A stretch of 64,000 bases of DNA, taken from assembly GCF_002013375.1 (NCBI RefSeq), contig NZ_MAEW01000003.1, positions 620,001-684,000 on the forward strand. Reading direction: 5' to 3'. Numbering within the stretch: the first letter of the stretch is position 1; each line of letters starts with the position of its first letter. The stretch comes from Mycobacterium sp. D16Q13. Its GTDB lineage: Bacteria > Actinomycetota > Actinomycetes > Mycobacteriales > Mycobacteriaceae. Below, piece after piece: positions 25,672 to 34,578 of this stretch. The notes beneath the pieces were generated by a model. The model was given only the letters and a program-made list of their open reading frames with translations. It was not told the origin of the DNA and did not search any database. The translations under genes were made by a program, and so were the position numbers.

Positions 25672-27855
25672 ATGCCTATCGCCATCAACAGTGAACATGT
25701 AGCACTTGCGGATTCGGCGCATGCGTTCGTCGAACGTGTGGTGCCCTCCGAGCTGCTCCACGAGACACTCGAGACGCCATTGCCGTGGCCGCCCCCATTC
25801 TGGAAGGCCGCCGCAGACCAGGGCCTTACCTCTGTGCATCTCGCCGAATCCGTTGGCGGCCAGGGATTTGGCGCACTTGAGCTCGCGATCGTGGTGGCCG
25901 AGTTCGGACGGGGAGCCGTCCCCGGACCGTTCGTCCCGTCGGTGATCGCGAGCGCGCTCATCAGCGCCCATGATCCCGGCCATCCGCTGCTGAACGATCT
26001 CGCCTCGGGTGCGTCCATCGCCACCTTCTCCTCCGCATCGTCGTTCACCGGAACGTCTACCGCTGAGGGCCTTACCGTGGATGGGCAGGCTCGTTCGGTG
26101 CTGTCTGCCGCGTCGGCGGCGTATGTGGTAGCGCCCGTTTCTCTTGGCGCCGAACGGGTGTGGGTGGTCCTGAGCGCCGATGACCTCACCCTCGCCCCGC
26201 AGCAGAGCGTGGACCGGCTGCGACCGGTCGCGCATGTGACGGCAACCGGGGCGCAGGTTCCCGCCGAGCGCGTGCTGTCCAACCTCACCGACGCCCGGGC
26301 CACCAGCATCATCTCCACGATCGTCTCGGCCGAGGCCGTCGGCGTCGCCCGCTGGGCCACCGATATCGCATCCGAATACGCCAAGGTGCGTGAGCAGTTC
26401 GGCCGCCCGATCGGACAGTTCCAGGGCATCAAGCACAAGTGCGCCACCATGGCCGCAGTCACCGAGCGCGCGACCGCTGCCGTATGGGACGCCGCACGCG
26501 CCCTCGACGATGCTGACGAGAGCGCCGGCGTGGTGGAGTTCGCGGCCTCTGCGGCCGCGACGCTGGCGCCCGCCGCTGCCCAGCAGTGTGCGCAGGACTG
26601 CATTCAGGTACACGGGGGCATCGGTTACACCTGGGAACACGATGCCCACATCTACTATCGCCGGGCGCTGGGTCTCATTGCCGCACTGGGCCGTTCCGGC
26701 AGTGCACCGGCGACCGTGGTGCGCACCGCCGTCGAGCACGGCCTGCGCAAGGTGGACATCGACTTGGCACCGGAAACGGAGGCGCTGCGCGAAGAGATTC
26801 GCGCCGAGGTCGCCGCGCTCAAAGAGATCCCGTCCGGAAAGCGCAACACGGCCATCGCCGAAGGCGGCTGGGTGCTGCCGTACTTGCCCACACCGTGGGG
26901 ACGCGCCGCCTCTCCCATCGAGCAGGTCATCATCTCCCAGGAGTTCCTCACCGGAAAGGTGCGCCGGCCGCAGCTCGGCATCGCGACGTGGCTGGTGCCG
27001 TCCATCGTCGCGTACGGCACCGAGGAACAGAAGCAGCGCTTCCTGCCTCCCACGTTCCGTGGCGAGATGATGTGGTGCCAGCTGTTTTCCGAGCCCGGCG
27101 CCGGGTCAGATCTCGCGGCTCTGTCGACCAAGGCCGTCAAGGTGGACGGCGGCTGGCGTCTCACCGGCCAGAAGATCTGGACCTCGGTGGCGCAGTTCGC
27201 CGACTGGGGCGCCTGCCTGGCCCGCACGGATCCGTCCGCACCCAAACACAACGGCATCACGTACTTCCTCATCGACATGAAGAGCGAGGGCGTCACCGTT
27301 CGGCCGCTGCGCGAGATGACCGGCGGCGCGCTGTTCAACGAGGTGTTCATCGACGATGTGTTCGTGCCCGATGAGCTGGTGGTCGGCGAAGTCGACCGCG
27401 GCTGGGAGGTCAGCCGCAACACGCTGACGGCGGAACGGGTTTCGATCGGCAGTTCGGATCTGCCCTTCCTGGCCAGCCTGGACGACCTGGTGGCCTTCGT
27501 CGGCAAGAGCGAGCTCAGCGAGGTCGCGCGCGATCGGGCCGGACAGCTCATCGCCGAAGGACACGGGGTGAAACTACTGAACCTGCGCTCCACGCTGCTC
27601 ACCCTTGCCGGTGGCGACCCTATGCCGTCGGCAGCCGTCTCCAAGCTCCTTGGCATGCGCACCGGACAGGGATATGCCGAATTCGTCGTGAACCATTTTG
27701 GACAAGACGGCGCTATCGGCGATTCTGAGCAGGAGCAAGGCCGCTGGGCGGACTATCTTCTCGCAAGCCGCGCCACCACCATCTACGGCGGCACCTCCGA
27801 GGTGCAGCTCAACATCATTGCCGAGCGACTGTTAGGACTGCCGCGTGACCCGTAA
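25672..27855 (+). CDS. fadE6: Double-domain acyl-CoA dehydrogenase (FadE6-like)
   Basis: 727 residues, about twice a normal acyl-CoA dehydrogenase, holding two fused domains. The N-terminal domain (about 1-345) ends with CIQVHGGIGYTWEHDAHIYYRRA; the C-terminal domain (about 355-727) has WCQLFSEPGAGSDLAAL, the FAD-binding WTSVAQFADW and the terminal YGGTSEVQLNIIAERLLGLP. M. tuberculosis FadE6 (Rv0271c) has nearly this length and sits in the same gene order. The family introduces the alpha-beta double bond in acyl-CoA beta-oxidation. AGGAAG precedes the ATG. The 3' end overlaps the next hydrolase by 11 bp. Confidence 0.9.
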   Translation: MPIAINSEHVALADSAHAFVERVVPSELLHETLETPLPWPPPFWKAAADQGLTSVHLAESVGGQGFGALELAIVVAEFGRGAVPGPFVPSVIASALISAHDPGHPLLNDLASGASIATFSSASSFTGTSTAEGLTVDGQARSVLSAASAAYVVAPVSLGAERVWVVLSADDLTLAPQQSVDRLRPVAHVTATGAQVPAERVLSNLTDARATSIISTIVSAEAVGVARWATDIASEYAKVREQFGRPIGQFQGIKHKCATMAAVTERATAAVWDAARALDDADESAGVVEFAASAAATLAPAAAQQCAQDCIQVHGGIGYTWEHDAHIYYRRALGLIAALGRSGSAPATVVRTAVEHGLRKVDIDLAPETEALREEIRAEVAALKEIPSGKRNTAIAEGGWVLPYLPTPWGRAASPIEQVIISQEFLTGKVRRPQLGIATWLVPSIVAYGTEEQKQRFLPPTFRGEMMWCQLFSEPGAGSDLAALSTKAVKVDGGWRLTGQKIWTSVAQFADWGACLARTDPSAPKHNGITYFLIDMKSEGVTVRPLREMTGGALFNEVFIDDVFVPDELVVGEVDRGWEVSRNTLTAERVSIGSSDLPFLASLDDLVAFVGKSELSEVARDRAGQLIAEGHGVKLLNLRSTLLTLAGGDPMPSAAVSKLLGMRTGQGYAEFVVNHFGQDGAIGDSEQEQGRWADYLLASRATTIYGGTSEVQLNIIAERLLGLPRDP

Positions 27856-28786
27856 TTCCGCTATCGAAACCGGCTGGCGCCTGAACGAGGGATTTTTCAC
27901 CGCCGCCGACGGCACCCAGATTGGATTCTCCGATACCGGGAACCGTGCGGCGCCTGTGACAGTCCTATTCCTGCACGGCTGGACCCAGAATCGCGAGGCC
28001 TGGGACGACGTCGCGGGTCCCCTGCACGAGCGCAGTCCCGAACTACGCGTCATCGCGCTCGACCACCGGGGCCACGGTAAGTCTGATCCCGCGCCCGGGG
28101 GCACCGTGAATGTTCCCCAACTGGCCACGGATGCTGCCGATTTCATCAACGCAGAGATCCCCACGGGGCAGATCGTGATCGTCGGCCACTCGATGGGCGG
28201 CATGACCATGATGGGTCTCGGTGAATATCACCCCGAGCTCGTGGCCCGACGGATTTCCGGCGCGGTATTCGTCGCCACCTCCGCGGGCAGGCTTCTGCAC
28301 CGGCTCCGGGTCGTCCCGCCGGTCTTCGAGGTCGTCAAGGCGGTAATCCTGGGTGTCGTGGCGCAAGGCTGGTTCCTCCAGCAGGGCTACCTCATGCGCC
28401 CTATCATCTCGACGCTGGTATTCGGACGCGACCCACGGCCCTATGACGTCAGCCGAGTCTGGGACCAGATCCGCTCGGGTACCCCGCGAAGCTACAAGGA
28501 TGCCGCCGAGAGCATGGTGCTCCACGAGGACTTGACCGAAGGCCTGGGCGCCTACCGCGGCAAGCCTGCCGCAGTCCTGGCAGGTGCGCGTGACTTCCTC
28601 ACTCCGGCAGGCGATTCACGCATCATCGCCGCGGCTCTGCAGACCAACGAATTGCGCACCTATCCGGGTTCGGGGCACATGCTGCCCAATGAGCGCGCCA
28701 GCGAGGTCGTCAACGAGATCGTGACGGTGCTGGAGGCACTACGTCAGGAACCAGCCACCAGAATTACCACGGAATCTGCCGGGTAA
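27845..28786 (+). CDS. Alpha/beta hydrolase
   Basis: 313 residues from GTG 27845, overlapping the fadE6 stop by 11 bp and so translationally coupled. Family marks: FLHGWTQNREAWDD, ALDHRGHGKSD, nucleophile elbow GHSMGG, acid in AGARDFLTPAGD and His in YPGSGHMLPNE. Probably an esterase or thioesterase acting on the product of the FadE6-like enzyme or a related acyl compound; this is inference from position. A hairpin over its stop codon probably terminates the operon. Confidence 0.87.
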   Translation: MTRNSAIETGWRLNEGFFTAADGTQIGFSDTGNRAAPVTVLFLHGWTQNREAWDDVAGPLHERSPELRVIALDHRGHGKSDPAPGGTVNVPQLATDAADFINAEIPTGQIVIVGHSMGGMTMMGLGEYHPELVARRISGAVFVATSAGRLLHRLRVVPPVFEVVKAVILGVVAQGWFLQQGYLMRPIISTLVFGRDPRPYDVSRVWDQIRSGTPRSYKDAAESMVLHEDLTEGLGAYRGKPAAVLAGARDFLTPAGDSRIIAAALQTNELRTYPGSGHMLPNERASEVVNEIVTVLEALRQEPATRITTESAG

Positions 28787-28800
28787 TGGCATCCCGGCAG
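28776..28800 (+). terminator. Hairpin terminator after the fadE6-hydrolase operon
   Basis: CTGCCGGG (28776-28783), nine bases, then CCCGGCAG (28793-28800): perfect 8-bp arms spanning the hydrolase stop codon. It lies between convergent genes, with no U-tract. Confidence 0.55.
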
Positions 28801-28811
28801 CCTGTTGTCGG

Positions 28812-29276
28812 CTAGCTGTACCGACCGTGAAGTCGCGTCAGTGTGGCCTCAATCCCTCGGGTGTTTCCCTTGATGAAGCCGGCTAGCTTGTAGTTCAACA
28901 GGTTCTGTATCGGGCCGGCATTGCGGAAGTCGAACGTCTCGGTGACACGCGTGCTGGTCGGCGATAGGGCGTCAAACTCCCAGCGCCACCGGTGGCCCAA
29001 AGGATGCCGCCATTCGACAACCCTGTCGGGTTCGAGCGCCGTCACGGTGCTGGTGATGCGGTAAGGAAGACCGAACATTCGCATCCCCGTGGAAAAGCGC
29101 GAGCCCACCTCGAGATGATCAGGCGTGCGGATATTCTGGCCGACAGTGCCCGACCCGTCGAGTTCGTGGTGACGCCGCGGGTCCGCGACAATTCCGAACA
29201 ATTCCGTCGCCGGGGCAGATACCTCCACTGAACGACTGATCTGCTGAGGCCCCGCCTCTACCACTGATACAGACAT
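28812..29276 (-). CDS. SRPBCC (START-like) family protein
   Basis: 154 residues; ATG 29276 has AAGGAG seven bases upstream. Typical polyketide-cyclase/SRPBCC look: [28 protein letters not shown] at the start, the middle strand [19 protein letters not shown] and a C-terminal helix [18 protein letters not shown]. The fold binds hydrophobic ligands. It is the last gene of a minus-strand operon (fadD, enoyl reductase-like, SRPBCC), so a lipid ligand is likely. Confidence 0.8.
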   Translation of the reverse strand: MSVSVVEAGPQQISRSVEVSAPATELFGIVADPRRHHELDGSGTVGQNIRTPDHLEVGSRFSTGMRMFGLPYRITSTVTALEPDRVVEWRHPLGHRWRWEFDALSPTSTRVTETFDFRNAGPIQNLLNYKLAGFIKGNTRGIEATLTRLHGRYS

Positions 29277-29305
29277 ACATCCACTCCTTCGTTTAGCGGA
29301 GAAAC

Positions 29306-30553
29306 CTAGAGCCGTTCGACGTCGACCGTCACGCCCTGGGCCACCCGCAGCCGCTTCAACAGCGGGTCACCCATGGCAGCCGCGGGCGTCAAAACCCCCA
29401 GCCGGTCCGGTAATTCGCTGCGATCCAGAGCCAGGGTCAAGCCACTCTCGCCCAGCAGCACCGCGGTCGCCTTGTAACCGGGGTCGCCTTCCTGCGCGAT
29501 GACCGCCCGATAACGCACCCCCTCGGTTGTGGTGGTGTAGGTCTCTACCCGGTAGTGGCCCTTGTTCCGGGTGCGCTCGCTGGGACCCGAACCTGGCTTC
29601 GGCAGTAGGCGCTGGGCAACGAATTTCGGCATAGGCACCCGCGTGCCCAGACCGAAACCGGCTGTCAGGAAACCTGTGACGGCGGCGGCCGCAATCGGCG
29701 CGACCACCGAACTTCCCAGGCTCATCACCTCGCGATAACGTATGCGGGTTCCGTAACCCCAGTCCAATAATGCGTTGCTACGTCGCACAATCCGGGTGTT
29801 GACCGGCCCCATGAAGAACGCACCCAGCCACTTGCCCGCCAACTCCGGTGCCACAGATTCCCCACGGAGCGTTTGAAACTCACGCTGACGCCCCACCTCC
29901 GGCTCGGCCGGGCGGTCCGGGCTCAACGAGTAAGGATCCTGAGAGTTGCGACGCACCTCCGGATCCTCGGCGCTCGCCTCCATGACCTCGACCATCGACG
30001 CCGCCGTACCACCGCTGACACCGCCGCGGAACTTACTCAGCACATAGGTCGTCTCGAGCAACTCGCCGGTGCCGTCTTCCTGAGCCTGCCGGTACAGCGC
30101 ATACACGCTCAGATCCGAGGGGATGGAATCGAATCCGCAGCAATGAACGATCCTGGCGCCGGTGTCAGCGGCCTGCTTGCCGTAGACGTCGATACTCTCC
30201 CGGACGAAGTTGACCTCACCGGTCAAGTCCGCGTAGTCGGTTCCCGCCTCGGCGCACGCGGCCACCAACGGCAACCCGTACTTTGTGTACGGCCCGACGG
30301 TGGTAACAACCACCTGGGTTGAAGCGGCCATGGCCGCCAGCGTCGCCGGTCGCGTGGCGTCAGCCTCGATCAACGGCCAGTCTCGAGCCGCCGGACCACA
30401 CGCAGCACGCACGGCGGCAAGCTTTTCGGTGTTTCGCCCGGCCAGCGCAATCCGTGCCCCGGTGGCCTCAACCCGTCCGGCCAGATAGAGCGCGGTCAGT
30501 TTCCCGACGTACCCTGTTGCCCCGTAGAGAACGATGTCGTGTTCCCGAGACAT
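29306..30553 (-). CDS. Saccharopine dehydrogenase-like/trans-acting enoyl reductase family protein
   Basis: 415 residues. The N-terminal Rossmann motif [16 protein letters not shown] with [11 protein letters not shown] and a following [32 protein letters not shown] match the mycobacterial family containing the trans-acting enoyl reductase Rv2953 and Rv2449c. Rv2953 reduces double bonds during phthiocerol and phenolglycolipid assembly. A membrane-like stretch [19 protein letters not shown] lies near residue 285. It starts three bases after the fadD stop. The substrate is probably an acyl intermediate, by inference. Confidence 0.84.
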   Translation of the reverse strand: MSREHDIVLYGATGYVGKLTALYLAGRVEATGARIALAGRNTEKLAAVRAACGPAARDWPLIEADATRPATLAAMAASTQVVVTTVGPYTKYGLPLVAACAEAGTDYADLTGEVNFVRESIDVYGKQAADTGARIVHCCGFDSIPSDLSVYALYRQAQEDGTGELLETTYVLSKFRGGVSGGTAASMVEVMEASAEDPEVRRNSQDPYSLSPDRPAEPEVGRQREFQTLRGESVAPELAGKWLGAFFMGPVNTRIVRRSNALLDWGYGTRIRYREVMSLGSSVVAPIAAAAVTGFLTAGFGLGTRVPMPKFVAQRLLPKPGSGPSERTRNKGHYRVETYTTTTEGVRYRAVIAQEGDPGYKATAVLLGESGLTLALDRSELPDRLGVLTPAAAMGDPLLKRLRVAQGVTVDVERL

Positions 30554-30556
30554 GCG

Positions 30557-32227
30557 CTACACCTCCAAGTCGCGTAGCTGGCGCTTGAGGATCTTGCCGG
30601 AAGGATTGCGCGGCAAGATATCCAGGAAGACCACGTCACGCGGCACCTTGTATCGCGCCAGGTTGTCGCGCACGTACGCACGGATGCTGTCGGCATCCAC
30701 CGTCGATTCGGGGTGACGAACCACGAACGCCCGCAACCGTGCTCCCCAATCCGGGTCGTCCACACCGAGCGCGGTGGCCTCGATGACATCCGGGTGTCCG
30801 CTGATGAGGTCTTCGACCTCGGCGGGGAACACGTTCTCACCACCCGAAACGATCATCTCGTCATCGCGTCCGGACACATACAGCAGCCCGTGCTCGTCGA
30901 AATAGCCGACGTCACCACTGGACATCAGACCGTCGATGATCTGCTTGTGCCCACCACCGGTGTAGCCGTCGAACGGGATCGCGTTGCTGACGAAGATCCG
31001 CCCGACGGTGCCCTGGGAGACCGGCTTTCCTTCGTCGTCAAGGATTTTCACGGTCGCACCCTTGACAACGGGGCCCACGGTGGACGGGTTGATGGCGAGA
31101 TCCTGAGGGCGCGCGATGGTGGCGAAAGCGACCTCGGTGGATCCGTACAGGTTGTAGATCACCGGCCCCAGCGTGCTGAGCGCTCGCGAGGCCAGCTCAC
31201 CGCCCAATTGCGATCCTGACACGAAAACGATACGCAGCGCGGACAAGTCGGGTTTGCGCTCGGCCTCATCGAGAGCGTTTAGGATGCGATTGAGCATCAC
31301 GGGTACCACCACCACGGCAGTCACCCGGTACTTCTCGATATCGGTGAGCACGTTCTCCGGCTTGAACTTGCGATGCAGAACCAGGGTGCAGCCCAGGGTG
31401 AGCGCCAGACTCTGATGCAGGTAGCCCAGGGCGTGGAACATCGGTGCGGGCACCGATGTCACCTCACCCGAACGGAACGGCACATGCGAGAACATGCCGC
31501 CGACCGGCGCCAGAGTCAGTGCCAGCTTGCGTGGCGCGCCCTTGGGGGTGCCGGTGGTGCCGCTGGTGAGAATCACCAGTGAGGAGTACTTCGAGGGGCG
31601 CGGCGCCGGCGAGGTGCTGTTGCGTTTGATGACCGCCTCGATGGTGTCGTCGCTGGAGGCCGGCTGGTCGGGGTTCTCGGGGTTGGTGGGCAGCGCCATC
31701 AACCGCCCCAGCTCCGGGCTGTACCCGTCCAGGAACTCCGCGTACTCGGCGTCGTAAATCAGGACGCGGGCGCCTTCACGCTCGGCGACTTCTCTGGTCT
31801 GCGGTCCGGAGAAGTCGGTGTTGAGCAGGATCACCCGCGCACCCGCACGGTGCGCGGCGTAGTTGGCGATGATGAACCAGCGGTGGTTACGCGCCAAGAT
31901 CGCGACCCCGTCGCCGCCCTTGATACCGAGGCGGTTCAAGCCATGAGCCAGGGCGTTGACGCTGTCATTGAACTCGGCGTAGGTGATCGAGCCCTCGTCG
32001 TCGATGATCGCCGTCCGAGCCGGGCTACGGTGCGCGCCGAAGCCCGGTACCGCACCGATCTCGCCGAACCGGTAGAAGTCGCGGACGATCGCCGCGAGCA
32101 CGTTGGGCGGATCGAGTTTGAGCATGCCCGCCTCGATGACCTTGCGGAGATAATGCAGCTCAGCGCCACCGCGCTTCGCAAGAGTCTGAAGTTTCGAGAA
32201 GAGCGGCCGTTCGGCGGTGATCGACAT
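30557..32227 (-). CDS. fadD2: Fatty-acyl-CoA synthetase, FadD2-like
   Basis: 556 residues from ATG 32227 (MSITAERPLF); a longer in-frame form would run into the divergent promoter. The early segment RGGAELHYLRKVIEAGMLKLDPP is characteristic of FadD2 (Rv0270). ANL-family motifs follow: LTSGTTGTPKGA (ATP grip), YGSTE, SGDVGYFDEHGLLYVSGRDDE and the C-terminal Lys in PSGKILKRQL. It activates fatty acids as acyl-AMP then acyl-CoA. Divergent from the prim-pol gene, as Rv0270 is from Rv0269c. Confidence 0.9.
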   Translation of the reverse strand: MSITAERPLFSKLQTLAKRGGAELHYLRKVIEAGMLKLDPPNVLAAIVRDFYRFGEIGAVPGFGAHRSPARTAIIDDEGSITYAEFNDSVNALAHGLNRLGIKGGDGVAILARNHRWFIIANYAAHRAGARVILLNTDFSGPQTREVAEREGARVLIYDAEYAEFLDGYSPELGRLMALPTNPENPDQPASSDDTIEAVIKRNSTSPAPRPSKYSSLVILTSGTTGTPKGAPRKLALTLAPVGGMFSHVPFRSGEVTSVPAPMFHALGYLHQSLALTLGCTLVLHRKFKPENVLTDIEKYRVTAVVVVPVMLNRILNALDEAERKPDLSALRIVFVSGSQLGGELASRALSTLGPVIYNLYGSTEVAFATIARPQDLAINPSTVGPVVKGATVKILDDEGKPVSQGTVGRIFVSNAIPFDGYTGGGHKQIIDGLMSSGDVGYFDEHGLLYVSGRDDEMIVSGGENVFPAEVEDLISGHPDVIEATALGVDDPDWGARLRAFVVRHPESTVDADSIRAYVRDNLARYKVPRDVVFLDILPRNPSGKILKRQLRDLEV

Positions 32228-32338
32228 GATCGACAGCCTATGTGACCTCCCTCTCAGTGGCACAGCCAACCGGTCGGTCGGGGGGCACGCCACCAAGTAC
32301 CCCCCGGGAAAGTCGGTCTGCGGCCCTACGATGACGCC

Positions 32339-33547
32339 ATGGCAGACATCGTGCTGCAGGTCGCGGGGCGCGATGTCACCATCACGCACCCCGACAAGGT
32401 GATATTCCCCAGCGGGGAAAACACCGCGGGCATCGCCAAGGGCGACCTGGTCCAGTACTACCTCGATGTCGCCGACGGGGCGCTGCGTGGCGTGCGCGAC
32501 CGGCCGATGATTCTGAAGCGGTTCGTCAAGGGCATCTCACAGGAGGCGGTGTTCCAGAAACGGGTGCCGGAGAAGCGGCCGGACTGGATCGCCTCCGCGG
32601 AGCTGCACTACGCGCGCGGGACCTCCGCCCGGGAAGCCGTCGTCACCGACGCGGCGTCGCTGGCCTGGGTGGTCAACCTGGGGTGTGTCGATCTCAATCC
32701 ACACCCGGTGCGCGCCGACGATCTGGACCATCCCGATGAGCTGCGGATCGACCTCGACCCCGTGCCGGGGGTGCCGTGGAGCCAGATCCTCGATGTCGCG
32801 TTTGTCGTGCGCGGCGTTCTGGAGGATCACGGACTGACCGCGTGGCCGAAGACGAGCGGGTCGCGGGGCTTTCATATCTACGCGCCGATTGCACCGCGAT
32901 GGACCTTCCGGGAGCTGCGGCGGGCCGCCGAGACGGTGGCCCGCGAGGTGGAACGCCGTGCCCCGGAGCTGGCGACCAGCCGGTGGTGGAAAGAGGAGCG
33001 CCACGGGGTTTTCGTCGACTTCAACCAGAACGCGAAGGATCGCACGGTGGCCTCCGCCTATTCGGTGCGCGCGACCCCGGACGCCCGGGTGTCGACGCCG
33101 CTGCGGTGGGACGAGGTGGCGGGGTGCCGTCCTGAGGAGTTCACACTGCATACGGTCCGGGAACGGTTCGCCGATATCGGCGATCCCTGGCGGGGCATGG
33201 ACGACGCCACCGGGACGCTGGATCAGCTGCTGGAGCTGGCAGCAGAGCTCGGACCCGCCGAAAAGGCGCCCACGGGTGCTTCCCGCGAAGGGCGGCGTCA
33301 ATCGACGATGCCCCTCATTGAGATCGCGCGGACGAAGACCCGGCCGGAAGCCGAGGCCGCGTTGGCCCAGTGGCGCGACGACTATCCCGACGTCTCGAAA
33401 CTCCTTGAACCGCAGGATGTTCTCGTGGACGGTATGCGTGGGCCGAGTTCGGTGTGGTACCGGGTGCGGGTGAACCTGATACACGTGCCGGAGGCAGAGC
33501 GCCCGCCACAGGAAGAGCTGATCGCCGACTACTCACCGTGGGGCTAG
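32339..33547 (+). CDS. Stand-alone LigD-type polymerase/primase domain protein (Rv0269c-like)
   Basis: 402 residues. The archaeo-eukaryotic primase-polymerase core of LigD is clear: KRFVKGISQEAVFQKRVPEKRPDW, AWVVNLGCVDLNPHP, catalytic RIDLDPVPG (D138, D140), and KTSGSRGFHIYAPI. Ligase and nuclease domains of LigD are absent. Such single-domain proteins (Rv0269c, Rv3730c) can extend DNA ends or fill gaps with ribonucleotides in repair. The C-terminal 90 residues are Arg/Glu/Pro-rich and not part of the core. ATG 32339 is divergent from fadD2 with 111 bp between. Confidence 0.88.
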   Translation: MADIVLQVAGRDVTITHPDKVIFPSGENTAGIAKGDLVQYYLDVADGALRGVRDRPMILKRFVKGISQEAVFQKRVPEKRPDWIASAELHYARGTSAREAVVTDAASLAWVVNLGCVDLNPHPVRADDLDHPDELRIDLDPVPGVPWSQILDVAFVVRGVLEDHGLTAWPKTSGSRGFHIYAPIAPRWTFRELRRAAETVAREVERRAPELATSRWWKEERHGVFVDFNQNAKDRTVASAYSVRATPDARVSTPLRWDEVAGCRPEEFTLHTVRERFADIGDPWRGMDDATGTLDQLLELAAELGPAEKAPTGASREGRRQSTMPLIEIARTKTRPEAEAALAQWRDDYPDVSKLLEPQDVLVDGMRGPSSVWYRVRVNLIHVPEAERPPQEELIADYSPWG

Positions 33548-33606
33548 TCCTGTGGTGCCGGTAACGCGGCCAGCGAGGCAACACCTACCGGCGACAGCCG
33601 AAAGCG

Positions 33607-33819
33607 CTACCCCGGTGCCGAGAATGGACGTGAGCTTACTGATTTCGCCGCGACGCCCAGGCGCGACAGACCAAGAGCCAGCAGCGCGTTGCGGATACCG
33701 AACATGCGCCCCATGGGTACGGCGGCCGTCCCAGCGACCTGAATCCCGAAGGCCCGAAAGAACAAGTACGGCGAGTTCCTGGACCCCGCAAGCCCCGGGG
33801 AGGAATGGGCGTCCGGCTC
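33607..33819 (-). pseudogene. Truncated remnant of a small membrane protein gene
   Basis: Reading the minus strand in the MerR frame just past its stop gives a protein-like segment (LFFRAFGIQVAGTAAVPMG, then RMFGIRNALLALGLSRLGV) ending at a TAG at 33607-33609. The hydrophobic, Gly-spaced pattern resembles small DUF4267-type membrane proteins, but only 50 to 70 residues remain and no good start is visible; a TTG at 33765 is the best candidate. Probably a decayed gene. It could also be the product of stop-codon read-through. Confidence 0.4.
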
Positions 33820-34578
33820 TTACGAGGGATCGGCGGGGAGCTGTGCCTGCTCTCGGTACAGGTCCATCTCGGCGCGCAACGCGTCGTCAAGCGCGCGGTT
33901 CATGGCGGAGTGCGAGGTATACGTCGCCGCCCGCCGCATCGTTGCGATAAGTTGTGTGGCCCAAGCGAGTTCGTCATCAGTGGACGGGACCCAACCGGGC
34001 CCACGCTGGCGTGCGACCTCATCACGCGCGGCACCGATGAGCACCCGCGCGGCATCGTCGAGCTTCTCGTTGGTCCTCACGTGAATCCCGGCAAGGTCGG
34101 TCACCCTCATTCCCAGGGAGATCAGTGCCGCGAAGTTGTCGATGGTGTCGAGATCGGTGACAAGATAGGAATCCGAGCCATCAACAGGCTGGATAAGCCC
34201 GGCCTCGACCAGACCGGTCTGGGCCGCCGAATCGATCGGGCCCAGTATCTCCTCAAGCTCTCTCAACGAGAGTTTTCCCTGAGCAGCGTTCGAGAAACGC
34301 TTTTCCAGCAGACCCTCGAGATCCGACAGATCGAGCACATCGGCGAGCTGGGCACCTCGCTGCAGTCCACTCAGGAACTTCGTGATGTGTTTGAGCGTGA
34401 AGCCCTCGCTGAGTAGCCGGTTGATCGCCTTCAGCTGACGCAGGTGCCAGTCGTTGTAGATAGCTGTCCTGCCCCGGCGCAGCGGCCGGGGCAGGAGCCC
34501 ACGTTCTTGGTACCCGCGGATGTTCCGCGTCGTCGTCCCCGAGGCTTGTGCGAGGTCGTCGATCCGGTACTCGGTCAT
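33820..34578 (-). CDS. MerR family transcriptional regulator
   Basis: 252 residues. The N-terminal winged helix reads YRIDDLAQASGTTTRNIRGYQERGLLPRPLRRGRTAIYNDWHLRQLKAINRLLSEGFTLKHI, textbook MerR. The rest is helical with no Cys metal site, so an organic ligand is more likely than a metal. Its ATG overlaps the monooxygenase stop by 4 bp, making it the last gene of the SDR, di-iron, monooxygenase operon. It may control that operon and the divergent reductase through the palindrome at 37917-37942. Confidence 0.87.
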   Translation of the reverse strand: MTEYRIDDLAQASGTTTRNIRGYQERGLLPRPLRRGRTAIYNDWHLRQLKAINRLLSEGFTLKHITKFLSGLQRGAQLADVLDLSDLEGLLEKRFSNAAQGKLSLRELEEILGPIDSAAQTGLVEAGLIQPVDGSDSYLVTDLDTIDNFAALISLGMRVTDLAGIHVRTNEKLDDAARVLIGAARDEVARQRGPGWVPSTDDELAWATQLIATMRRAATYTSHSAMNRALDDALRAEMDLYREQAQLPADPS

